From Streptomyces sp. CNQ-509 (GTDB lineage: Bacteria; Actinomycetota; Actinomycetes; Streptomycetales; Streptomycetaceae): 64,000 bases of DNA. Within the stretch, counting starts at the first letter, position 1. Each line of letters opens with the position of its first letter. The stretch spans positions 2,985,501-3,049,500 of the forward strand of contig NZ_CP011492.1 in the NCBI RefSeq assembly GCF_001011035.1, in the 5' to 3' direction. Positions 10,134 through 17,950 of this stretch are shown in pieces. A model generated the notes under the pieces. It had not been told where the DNA came from. It searched no databases and saw nothing but the letters and a program-made list of their open reading frames with translations. A program made the translations under genes and the position numbers.

Positions 10134-11345
10134 ATGCCAGACGCAGGACCCGCGGCCGGACTCGTCGGGCCGCCAGAGCCGCTGCCACCGGAGTTCGCCG
10201 CGATCATGCGACCGGAACTGCCCAGCCTCGTCGAGGAAATCGCGCAGGAGATCAGGAAGGCCATTCCGGAATACAGCCGGTTACTGGAGGGCCCGTACGG
10301 CGAGGTATTGCAGCAGGGCGTGGAGCAGAATCTCTCCACATTCGTCGAGCAGGTGGCGAACCCGAAATCCTCGACCGCCCGCTGGGACGACATGTGCAGA
10401 AGGCTGGGCAGGTTCGAGGCGTACGAGGGCCGCAGCTTCCAGTACCTGCGCTCGGCGCTGCGCATCGGCGCGCGGGTGGCGCTGCGCCGCGCCAAGAAGG
10501 TGGGCGCCCGCTACAACATGTCCCCCACTCTCATGGCGATGTTCGCCGACGCCGTCTTCGCCCACGTCGACGCGACCGAGGAACTGTGCCGCGAGGGCTA
10601 CCGGGAGGCGCAGTCGGGGCCCGAGGACGCCGGGGCGCGCCGGCGGCGGCTGCTGCGGCTGCTGCTCACCGGCGGCACGCTGCCCCTGGCCCACCCGGCC
10701 GTCACCGACCTCGCCGAGCGGGCCGGCTGGCCGCTGCCGGAGGTGGCGACGCCCGTCGCGCTGGCCGGGGAGCGCCGCCCGGATCCGGAGTCGCTCCCGG
10801 ACGACGTGCTCGCCGAACTCTCCGACCCGCAGCCGCACTTGCTGGTGCCGGGCCGCCTCACCGGGCTGCGCAGGACCGGCTGCGAAACGGCGCTGGCGGG
10901 CTGCCGCGCGGCGATCGGCATGACCGTGCCGCTCGGCAGGTCCGCGGACTCCCTGCGCTGGGCCCGGCAGGCGCTCGTGCACGCCGAGAGCGGCATCATC
11001 CGGGACGCGCCGGTGTTCGCCTGCGACGACCATCTGGTGACCCTGTGGCTCATGGCCGACCCGCCGCTGGCCGAGGAGCTGGCCCGGCGGCAGTTGGCGC
11101 CGCTCGCCGGCCACACGCCCGTCCGCAGGGAGCGGCTGGTCGACACGTTACGGGTCTGGCTGACGACCCGCGGCACGGCGGCGCGGATGGCGCGGATGCT
11201 GCACGTCCATCCGCAGACCGTCCGCTACCGGCTGCGCAGCCTCCACCAGCTCTTCGGCGCACAACTGGACGACCACGACGAGCGGTTCGCGGTGGAGGTC
11301 GCGGTACGGACGCTGCATCTGCGGCAGCGGGGCGACGGCGGCTGA
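10134..11345 (+). CDS. PucR/CdaR-type transcriptional regulator, TTA-containing
   Basis: 403 aa; the ATG at 10134 follows GGGAGGAGTCACGCAG. The N-terminal helical domain (about 1-150, with MCRRLGRFEAYEGRSFQYLRSALRIGARVALRRAKKVG split by motif breaks) is the sensory part seen in this actinobacterial subfamily. The C-terminus carries the PucR helix-turn-helix (about residues 340-395): RLVDTLRVWLTTRGTAARMA, then LHVHPQTVRYRLRSL. Two Leu codons are TTA (10281-10283 and 11148-11150), rare in Streptomyces and read by the bldA tRNA. It is a tandem paralogue of the next gene. Likely controls the neighbouring secreted-protein/Mce genes or lipid genes; inference. Confidence 0.88.
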   Translation: MPDAGPAAGLVGPPEPLPPEFAAIMRPELPSLVEEIAQEIRKAIPEYSRLLEGPYGEVLQQGVEQNLSTFVEQVANPKSSTARWDDMCRRLGRFEAYEGRSFQYLRSALRIGARVALRRAKKVGARYNMSPTLMAMFADAVFAHVDATEELCREGYREAQSGPEDAGARRRRLLRLLLTGGTLPLAHPAVTDLAERAGWPLPEVATPVALAGERRPDPESLPDDVLAELSDPQPHLLVPGRLTGLRRTGCETALAGCRAAIGMTVPLGRSADSLRWARQALVHAESGIIRDAPVFACDDHLVTLWLMADPPLAEELARRQLAPLAGHTPVRRERLVDTLRVWLTTRGTAARMARMLHVHPQTVRYRLRSLHQLFGAQLDDHDERFAVEVAVRTLHLRQRGDGG

Positions 11346-11638
11346 GCCGCCGCGCGGGCGGCCCGGCCGGAGGCGGGAACTATCACCGGCATACAAAAGA
11401 TGCGTACAAGCGCTTGCCGGGTGAGTAGTGCCGCCGCCACTCTGTGTGGGCTACAGCTTCTTCCGGGTATCGAGACACGCCACGCGCAACACCGCGGTCA
11501 CCGGTGCGCTGCCGGGCGCCCGCGGTCTTCATCCGACAGCGAGCCGCCGGCACCGCCCGTACCGGAGGGCATCTGACTTGCACACCCCCCACCGGGTCGG
11601 TGTCCCCCTGCCTCGCCGGCGGCGTGAGGGGTAGACCT

Positions 11639-12925
11639 ATGCCGTCCGAAGTGCAGGCAGTCGCACTGGCCGAGCCGCCCGAGCCGCTGCCGCGGGAGCT
11701 GGCCGCGCTGATCCGGCCGGAGTTACCGAGCCTCTACCGGGAGATCGTCGCGGCGATCCGCGGCGCGGTGCCCGAGTACGGGCTCCAGAGGGGCGAGGCG
11801 TACGACCGGGCCCTGCGGCTCGGCGTCCGGCAGTCGCTCAACACCTTCACCGACCGGGTCGCGACGCCCCGCAAACGCGCCGTCAGCCTCGCCGAGGTGC
11901 ACCGAAGACTCGGCCGGTTCGAGGCGCAGGAGGGCCGCAGTCTCGACGCCCTGCAGTCTGCCTACCGCATCGGCGGCCGGGTCGCGTGGCGGCGCGCGAT
12001 GGTCGTGGGCGAGCGCAACCACCTCGCCTCGCACGTCATGAACGCCTTCGCCGACGCCCTGCTCGCCTACATCGACGAGCTGTCGGAGCTGGCCAGGGAG
12101 GGCTATCTGCAAGCCGAGGCCGACTCGGCGGAGCGGCTGAAGAGCCTGCGCAGGCGGCTGCTGCGGACGCTGGTCGCCGAGCCGCCCGTACCGCGCCACA
12201 CCGTCGAGGACATCGCCGCCCAGGCCCGCTGGCAGTTACCGGAGGAGGTGACGCCGGCCGCGCTGATGCCGGCGGAGCGGCTCACGTCGCTGACCGGGCT
12301 GCCCGAGGACGTCCTGGCGGACACCGCGGGCCCGCACCCGTACCTCCTCATCCCCGGACCCTTCGACGACGAGCGCCGCGAGGCGCTGGACGTCGCGCTG
12401 GGCACGGTCGGCGTGGCCGTCGGCCTCACCGTGCCGCTGCACAGGACCGCGGACTCGCTGCGCTGGGCGCGGCAGGCCCTCGGCATGGTCGAGTCGGGCG
12501 TGATCCGCGCCCCTTCCCCGGTGCGGGTCGAGGACCACCTGCTCACCCTCTGGCTGCTCACGGACCCCGCGCTGGTGGAGCAGATGGCGGGCCGCCAGCT
12601 CCAGCCGCTGGCCGCGGTGACCACCGGCCGGCGCGAACGGCTGGTGGAGACCCTGCGGGTGTGGCTGACCACGCGCGCCACGGCGGGGCGCATCGCCGAG
12701 CAACTGCACGTCCACCCGCAGACCGTGCGCTACCGGATGCGGACCCTCGGCCGGCACTTCGGCTCCCAGCTCACCGAGCCGGACCGGCGCTTCGCCCTGG
12801 AGGCGACGCTCCGCGCACTCTGGCTGCGCGACCAGGCGGACCTGCCGTCGACGGGCCCGGTCACGGGCCGTACGGGACGTGCCGAACACCCGGATCGCAC
12901 CGAACGCACCGAGCCGCCGGGCTGA
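11639..12925 (+). CDS. PucR/CdaR-type transcriptional regulator, tandem paralogue
   Basis: 428 aa. The ATG spans 11639-11641. The same architecture as the preceding gene is seen, with long matching stretches: PEPLPRELAALIRPELPSL, RRLGRFEAQEGRSLDALQSA, and a C-terminal helix-turn-helix RLVETLRVWLTTRATAGRIA followed by LHVHPQTVRYRMRTLG. Two TTA leucine codons are present (11723-11725 and 12236-12238), in different places from its paralogue. A polar tail of about 30 residues follows the DNA-binding domain. The 293-bp gap before it (11346-11638) suggests its own promoter. Confidence 0.88.
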   Translation: MPSEVQAVALAEPPEPLPRELAALIRPELPSLYREIVAAIRGAVPEYGLQRGEAYDRALRLGVRQSLNTFTDRVATPRKRAVSLAEVHRRLGRFEAQEGRSLDALQSAYRIGGRVAWRRAMVVGERNHLASHVMNAFADALLAYIDELSELAREGYLQAEADSAERLKSLRRRLLRTLVAEPPVPRHTVEDIAAQARWQLPEEVTPAALMPAERLTSLTGLPEDVLADTAGPHPYLLIPGPFDDERREALDVALGTVGVAVGLTVPLHRTADSLRWARQALGMVESGVIRAPSPVRVEDHLLTLWLLTDPALVEQMAGRQLQPLAAVTTGRRERLVETLRVWLTTRATAGRIAEQLHVHPQTVRYRMRTLGRHFGSQLTEPDRRFALEATLRALWLRDQADLPSTGPVTGRTGRAEHPDRTERTEPPG

Positions 12926-12972
12926 CGGCCGGCGCCGGCGGGGCCGGACGGGGCGACGGGGGTCGCACGCGC

Positions 12973-13437
12973 TCAGTCGGCCTTGGGGATGTCGAACATG
13001 CCCGTCAGCTTCAGCGCGAGCGCCACGTCTCCGGTGACCTTCAGCTTCCGCGTCATGAAGAGCTTGACGGGCCCCGCGTTCCCGGACGTGACGTTCAGGA
13101 ACTCCTCGTCGCCCATGTCCAGCGTCACCCGCGGCTTCGCCTCGCCCGCACCCTCGCGCACCGAGCAGGCGCCGCCCGAGACGGTCACGTCGTAGACCAC
13201 CTCCGTCACGCCCGCGATCCGCCAGCGGATGACCGCCTCCAGCTCTCCCGCCCTGTCCGGCCGGAACTGCTGCTCCATCCGCCGGAAGACCTCCCCGACG
13301 ACCCGCGCGCGCAGCGCCTCGTCCCGGGCCAGCTCCCCGATCTCCCGCGAGGAGAACCCCCTGACGATGCGCGCGTACTCCTCGGGGGACACCGCGGCGA
13401 AGTCCAGGCCCTCGAGCCCCGACGTGTCGTCGGTCAT
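12973..13437 (-). CDS. SCP2 sterol-binding domain protein
   Basis: About 154 aa. The C-terminal half has the SCP2 pattern: beta strand pair AVIRWRIAGVTEVVYDVTV, then GAGEAKPRVTLDMGDEEFLNVTSGNAGPVKLFMTRKLKVTGD split over strands and helices, ending LALKLTGMFDIPKA. SCP2 proteins bind sterols or acyl-CoAs in a hydrophobic pocket. ATG 13437 is preferred, with GGGG seven bases upstream; GTG 13443 is an alternative. It is divergent from the TetR gene with an operator-like site between them, so probably part of the same lipid regulon. Confidence 0.88.
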   Translation of the reverse strand: MTDDTSGLEGLDFAAVSPEEYARIVRGFSSREIGELARDEALRARVVGEVFRRMEQQFRPDRAGELEAVIRWRIAGVTEVVYDVTVSGGACSVREGAGEAKPRVTLDMGDEEFLNVTSGNAGPVKLFMTRKLKVTGDVALALKLTGMFDIPKAD

Positions 13438-13454
13438 CCGCACACCCCATCTTT

Positions 13455-13477
13455 CTTACCGAATAGTAGACTTACTC
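13455..13477. promoter_or_regulatory. Putative TetR operator, copy 1
   Basis: Read on the minus strand this is GAGTAAGTCTACT-N5-GTAAG. It agrees with 16499-16521 in 17 of 23 positions and contains the inverted core AGTAA..TACT. It sits between the SCP2 gene and the divergent TetR gene in an AT-rich stretch, the usual place for an autoregulatory operator. Confidence 0.6.
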
Positions 13478-13517
13478 GATCGTTAAATATAGGAGGCGGC
13501 AGAGTACGCTCGCAACT

Positions 13518-14192
13518 GTGACCGAAAAGCGCAGGCGGCGGCTCCCCCGGCAGGTGCGGGAGCAGCAGATCATCGACGTGGCCGTACGGGTCTTCTCCAA
13601 GCGCGGCTACCACGCCGCCTCCGTGGACGAGATAGCCGAGCTGGCCGGGATATCCAAGCCGATGGTCTACCTCTATCTGGAGTCCAAGGAAGGGCTCTTC
13701 ATCGCCTGCCTGCGGCGCGAGGCGGAGCGGCTGGTGGCCGCGTTCCAGGGGGCGGCCGACGGGGTGCTGACGCCGGAGCTGCGGCTGCGGGCGGGGCTGC
13801 GGGCGTTCTTCTCGTTCGTCTCCGAGCACCGCGACGGCTGGGTCGTGCTGCACCGGCACGCCGCGGAGCTGAGCGAGGCCATCGCCGCGGAGTCCGCGGG
13901 GGCGCGGCGGGCGGTGATGGCGGAGGTCACCGCGCTGGTACGGACCGGGATCGAGGAGAACGGCGGGCCCGTCCGGCTCGGGGACGAGGACGCCGAGTTC
14001 GTCGCGCACACCATCGTGGGCGCGGCCGACGCGCTGACGGACTGGATGGCCGAGCACCCCGCAGAGTCGCCGGAGGGCATGACGCGGCGGCTCATGAACA
14101 TGATCTGGGTGGGCATGCGCAACGTGCTCGACGGCGAGACCTGGGCGCCGCCGCCACCGCCGCCGCCGGAGCCGTCAGCCGCCCAGGGGTGA
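13518..14192 (+). CDS. TetR family transcriptional regulator of lipid genes
   Basis: 224 aa, GTG start; the AGGAGG at 13491-13496 is rather far upstream, so the message may be leaderless. The N-terminal TetR DNA-binding domain (about residues 10-60) is clear: VAVRVFSKRGYHAASVDEIA, ELAGISKPMVYLYLESKEGL. The C-terminal ligand domain ends in a polyproline run (PPPPPPPEPS). Its 3' end overlaps the convergent hydratase gene by 18 bp. The shared motif in its own promoter and in the fabG4/fadA2 promoter makes it the likely local repressor, with an acyl-CoA or sterol-like ligand. A TetR gene also lies near htdX-fabG4-fadA2 in Mycobacterium tuberculosis. Confidence 0.88.
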   Translation: MTEKRRRRLPRQVREQQIIDVAVRVFSKRGYHAASVDEIAELAGISKPMVYLYLESKEGLFIACLRREAERLVAAFQGAADGVLTPELRLRAGLRAFFSFVSEHRDGWVVLHRHAAELSEAIAAESAGARRAVMAEVTALVRTGIEENGGPVRLGDEDAEFVAHTIVGAADALTDWMAEHPAESPEGMTRRLMNMIWVGMRNVLDGETWAPPPPPPPEPSAAQG

Positions 14193-15134
14193 GACGGCGC
14201 CCCGCAGGTGGGCGCGGTCGCCGTCCGCGCCGCGGACGTCGAACGCCCAGCCGCCCGCCGCGTGTTCCGCCCGTTCGGCGCGTTCCGCGCGGAAGCGCAC
14301 CGCCGCCGGCAGCAGGACCGGCGCGCGGAACGACACCTCCACCGCATACGCCGCGGGCAGGTCGGCCGCCAGCGCCGCCAGACAGTGCGCCTTGGTCCAC
14401 ATCCCGTGCGCGATCGCGCGCCGGAAGCCGAACGGCCGGGCGGTCAGCGGGTGCAGGTGGATGGGGTTGCGGTCGCCGGAGGCGGCGGCGTACGAGCGGC
14501 CCAGCGAACCCGGCAGCCGCCAGCTCTCCTCCCGCGCCGCGGCGGTGACCTCCGGCGCACCTGACGCCTCGGCGGGCGGCTCGCCGCTGCCGGTGCCGGT
14601 GCCGGTCCGGGGCCCGCGGCTCAGGTACGTGCTCGTCGAGCGCCATACCGTCTCGCCGCGCAGGCGCGCGTGCGCGGCCACCGGGAACGCGGTGCCCTTC
14701 GGGTGCGGCCGCGCGCGGCCCGTCGCGACGACGTACGTCAGCCGTTCGCCGGCGTCGACGGGGCGCAGGTGCTCGACGCGGTTGGCGAGGTGGACGAGGC
14801 CGAGGAGCGGGAAGGGGAAGTCGCGGGCGGTCATGAGGGACATGGCCAGCGGGAAGGCCACGACGTGCGGGTACGTGACCGGCAGCCGGCCGTCGTCGGG
14901 GAAGCCGCAGACGGCGGCGTAGCGGCGGAGGCGGGCGGGGTCGGGGCGCACGTCGCGGAGGACCAGGCGGCGCTGCGGGACGGCGGGCAGCCCGGCGCCG
15001 GCCTCCGGCCCGGCCTCCCCGGCGCCTCCGGCTCCCGCCCCCGTCCCGTACGCCCTCCCCCGCCGTTTCGGCACCACCGCCCGCGCGTACAGCGGCAGCA
15101 GCCGCGGCGCCCTGTCCAGCTCCCGTGTCTCCAC
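14175..15134 (-). CDS. MaoC-like (R)-hydratase / 3-hydroxyacyl dehydratase, HtdX type
   Basis: 319 aa, a double hot-dog protein. The N-terminal half has TYPHVVAFPLAMSLM; the C-terminal half holds the hydratase motif YAAASGDRNPIHLHPLTA followed by GFRRAIAHGMWTKA (catalytic Asp and His in DRNPIHLH). It should hydrate enoyl-CoA/ACP or dehydrate 3-hydroxyacyl substrates. GTG start at 15134, 1 bp after the stop of the reductase gene, so they form one operon and probably act consecutively. The middle linker is rich in Gly/Thr. Matches Rv0241c by domain and context. Confidence 0.88.
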   Translation of the reverse strand: METRELDRAPRLLPLYARAVVPKRRGRAYGTGAGAGGAGEAGPEAGAGLPAVPQRRLVLRDVRPDPARLRRYAAVCGFPDDGRLPVTYPHVVAFPLAMSLMTARDFPFPLLGLVHLANRVEHLRPVDAGERLTYVVATGRARPHPKGTAFPVAAHARLRGETVWRSTSTYLSRGPRTGTGTGSGEPPAEASGAPEVTAAAREESWRLPGSLGRSYAAASGDRNPIHLHPLTARPFGFRRAIAHGMWTKAHCLAALAADLPAAYAVEVSFRAPVLLPAAVRFRAERAERAEHAAGGWAFDVRGADGDRAHLRGAVSPLGG

Positions 15135-15135
15135 C

Positions 15136-16479
15136 TCACGCCCCCAGCAGCGCCTGGCCGCACACCCGCAGCACCTGTCCCGTCACGGCCCCGCTGCCCG
15201 GCGCCGCAAAATACGCCACCGCCTCCGCCACGTCCACCGGCAGGCCGCCCTGCTTCAGGCTGTTCATGCGCCGGCCCGCCTCGCGGATGACCAGCGGGAC
15301 CGCCGCCGTCATCCGCGTCTCGACGAACCCGGGAGCCACCGCGTTGACCGTCACGCCGCGTGCCGCCGCCCCGGGCGCCGCAGCCCGGACGTAGCCGATG
15401 AGGCCCGCCTTGCTCGCCGCGTAGTTGGTCTGGCCGACGTTGCCCGCGATGCCGCTGATCGACGAGGTGCAGACGATCCGTCCGTCCGCGCGGAGCAGCC
15501 CGTCGCCGAGGAGGCGGGCGGTGAGGGTCTCGACGGCGGTGAGGTTGACCCCGACGACCGCGTCCCATTGGCCGGCGCTCATCCGCGCCAGGGTCTTGTC
15601 GCGGGTGATGCCCGCGTTGTGCACGACGACGTCGACGCCGCCGTGGTGTTCGCCGAGGTACGCGGCGAGCCGGTCCCCCGCGTCCGCCGCCGTGATGTCC
15701 GACTCCAGCGCCCCGCCGCCGACCCGGGCCGCCACCGCCGCCAGCTCCGCGCCCTGCGCGGCGACATCCAGGCACACCACCCGCGCCCCGTCCCGGTGCA
15801 GCGTCTCCGCGACCACCGCGCCGATCCCCCGCGACGCGCCCGTGACCAGCGCCGTCTTCCCCGCCAGCGGCCGCGCCCAGTCCGCCGTCCCCGGCACCGG
15901 AGCCGTGCCCGTGACGCGCAGCGCCTGGCCCGAGACGTACGCGGAGCGCGCCGACAGCGCGAAGCGCAGCGTCGACTCCACCCCGCCCTCCGCACCCGGC
16001 GCGACCAGCAGCAGATGCGCCGTCGACCCGTCGCGCAGCTCCTTGCCCACCGACCTGACGAACCCGTCGAGCGCCCGCTGCGCCACCGCCTCCCCCGTCC
16101 CGGCCGCGTTCTCCGGCGGGGTGCCGACGACCACGACGCGGCCGCAGGGGGCGAGTTCGCGGATCCGCGGGTGGAGGAAGTCGTAGAGCGCGCGCAGCCC
16201 GGCGGAGGTGGCGATGCCGGTGGCGTCGAAGACCAGCGCCCCGGCCCGTACGGACGGCCCGTCCGCGGCCTCCGCCACCTCCGCGCCCACCGCGTCCAGC
16301 AGTTCGCGCAGCGTCTTGTGCATCCGGCCGCCGGCCGCGCCGCCGAGGACGACGGGGCCGCGGGCGACGGGCTGCCCCGGCCGGTACCGCTCCAGGCGCG
16401 CGGGCCGCGGGAGGCCCAGCCGCTTGGCGACGAAGGCCCCGGCTCCGCGGCTCGTGAATTTCTGGTAGCGATCGGCCAT
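15136..16479 (-). CDS. High-molecular-weight 3-oxoacyl reductase, FabG4 type
   Basis: 447 aa, about 200 residues longer than ordinary FabG. The N-terminal flavodoxin-like half has no catalytic motif. The C-terminal SDR domain has TGASRGIG for cofactor (about residue 213), NAGITRDKTLARM, the Ser of CTSSISG and YAASKAG (Tyr/Lys pair), then NAVAPGFVETRMT. It reduces 3-oxoacyl-CoA/ACP with a nicotinamide cofactor. ATG 16479 is chosen over 16485 because AAGGAG then stands 7 nt upstream; for 16485 it would be only 1-2 nt. Orthologous in layout to Rv0242c. Confidence 0.9.
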   Translation of the reverse strand: MADRYQKFTSRGAGAFVAKRLGLPRPARLERYRPGQPVARGPVVLGGAAGGRMHKTLRELLDAVGAEVAEAADGPSVRAGALVFDATGIATSAGLRALYDFLHPRIRELAPCGRVVVVGTPPENAAGTGEAVAQRALDGFVRSVGKELRDGSTAHLLLVAPGAEGGVESTLRFALSARSAYVSGQALRVTGTAPVPGTADWARPLAGKTALVTGASRGIGAVVAETLHRDGARVVCLDVAAQGAELAAVAARVGGGALESDITAADAGDRLAAYLGEHHGGVDVVVHNAGITRDKTLARMSAGQWDAVVGVNLTAVETLTARLLGDGLLRADGRIVCTSSISGIAGNVGQTNYAASKAGLIGYVRAAAPGAAARGVTVNAVAPGFVETRMTAAVPLVIREAGRRMNSLKQGGLPVDVAEAVAYFAAPGSGAVTGQVLRVCGQALLGA

Positions 16480-16498
16480 TGGCATTCTCCTTACGCTT

Positions 16499-16521
16499 GA
16501 GTAAGTTTACTGCGGAGTAAG
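16499..16521. promoter_or_regulatory. Putative TetR operator, copy 2
   Basis: GAGTAAGTTTACT-N5-GTAAG between the divergent reductase and thiolase genes. The core AGTAAgtTTACT is an inverted repeat, and GAGTAAG is repeated directly. It matches the site at 13455-13477. Confidence 0.6.
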
Positions 16522-16585
16522 GAGCGTAGGAACCGAACCCCCGCCGCACAAGAAGCCGCGGGGAGGCGACGGAGGGAGCGCGGCG

Positions 16586-17926
16586 ATGGCGGCAGCGGCG
16601 AGGACGGGCGGGCGGACCGGCGGCGGCGTGCGGCGCGTCGCGATCGTCGGCGGCAACCGGATCCCCTTCGCCCGCGCGGACGGCGCGTACGCCACCGCCT
16701 CCAACCAGGAGATGCTCTCCGCCGCCCTCGACGGCCTCGTCGGGCGGTACGGGCTGCGCGGCGCGCTGCTCGACGAGTTCGTCGCCGGCGCCGTGCTCAA
16801 GCACAGCCGCGACTTCAACCTCGCGCGCGAAGTCGTCCTCGGCAGCGGGCTCGACCACCGCACCCCCGCGTACGACGTCCAGCAGGCGTGCGGCACCGGC
16901 CTCCAAGCCGTGCTCCTCGTCGCCAACAAGATCGCGCTCGGCCAGATCGACGCGGGCGTCGCCGGCGGCGTCGACACCGCCAGCGACGCGCCCCTCGGCC
17001 TCAACGACGGCCTGCGCCGCGTCCTCCTCCACGCCCGCCGGCAGCGGTCCACCGGCCGCCGCATCGCCGCCCTCGCCGGGCTGCGCCCGCGGCACGTCGT
17101 CCCCGACGTCCCGCGCAACGCCGAGCCGCGGACCGGACTTTCCATGGGCGAGCACGCCGCGTTCACCGCCCGCGAGTGGCGGGTGCCGCGCGCCGCGCAG
17201 GACGAGCTGGCCGCCGCCAGCCACCGCTGGCTGGCCGCGGCGTACGACGCGGGCTTCTTCGCCGACCTGCTCACGCCGTTCCGCGGTCTTGACCGCGACC
17301 AGAACCTGCGCCCGGACTCCACTCCGGACAAACTGGCCCGGCTGAAGCCCGTGTTCGGCGCCGCGGACCCGGGCGCCACGATGACCGCGGGCAACTCCAC
17401 CCCGCTCACCGACGGCGCGGCCACCGTGCTGCTCGCGAGCGAGGAGTGGGCCGCCGCGCGCGGGCTGCCGGTGCTGGCGTACCTCACGCATGCGCGCACC
17501 GGCGCGGTCGACTTCGCCGGAGGACCGGACGGGTTGCTGATGGCTCCCGCGTACGTGGTGCCGAGGCTGCTCGCCGACGCCGGACTCGCCCTGGCGGACC
17601 TCGATCTGTACGAGATCCACGAGGCGTTCGCCTCCCAGGTGCTGGCCACGCTCGCCGCGTGGGAGGACGCCGCGTTCTGCAAGGAGCGCCTCGGCCTCGA
17701 CGCACCACTGGGCACCGTCGACCGGGAGCGGCTGAACGTCGCCGGCTCCTCGCTCGCCGCCGGGCACCCCTTCGCCGCGACCGGCGGCCGGATCGTCGCG
17801 ACGCTGGCGAAACTGCTGCACGAGCGGGCGGCGGAGCGCGCGTCGGGCAACACCGCGCCCGTACGCGGGCTGATCTCCGTCTGCGCCGCAGGCGGCCAGG
17901 GCGTCACGGCGCTGCTCGAAGCCTGA
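16586..17926 (+). CDS. Acetyl-CoA C-acetyltransferase (thiolase), FadA2 type
   Basis: 446 aa. Thiolase family landmarks are present: the nucleophile Cys in YDVQQACGTGLQAV (about residue 100), the His in AGHPFAATGGRIV, the second Cys in SVCAAGGQG near the C-terminus, and TAGNSTPLTDGAA. It would cleave 3-ketoacyl-CoA or condense acyl-CoA units. It is transcribed away from the fabG4-htdX pair across a 100-bp promoter region carrying an operator-like site, exactly as fadA2 does in mycobacteria. The acyl-CoA ligase gene follows after 24 bp, so they are probably co-transcribed. Confidence 0.9.
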   Translation: MAAAARTGGRTGGGVRRVAIVGGNRIPFARADGAYATASNQEMLSAALDGLVGRYGLRGALLDEFVAGAVLKHSRDFNLAREVVLGSGLDHRTPAYDVQQACGTGLQAVLLVANKIALGQIDAGVAGGVDTASDAPLGLNDGLRRVLLHARRQRSTGRRIAALAGLRPRHVVPDVPRNAEPRTGLSMGEHAAFTAREWRVPRAAQDELAAASHRWLAAAYDAGFFADLLTPFRGLDRDQNLRPDSTPDKLARLKPVFGAADPGATMTAGNSTPLTDGAATVLLASEEWAAARGLPVLAYLTHARTGAVDFAGGPDGLLMAPAYVVPRLLADAGLALADLDLYEIHEAFASQVLATLAAWEDAAFCKERLGLDAPLGTVDRERLNVAGSSLAAGHPFAATGGRIVATLAKLLHERAAERASGNTAPVRGLISVCAAGGQGVTALLEA

Positions 17927-17950
17927 ACCCCGCCAACCGAAGGAGCGATC

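Noticed and set aside
11407..11416. CAAGCGCTTG palindrome between the PucR genes
   Set aside because: Only 10 bp, with no second copy found; too short to claim as an operator.
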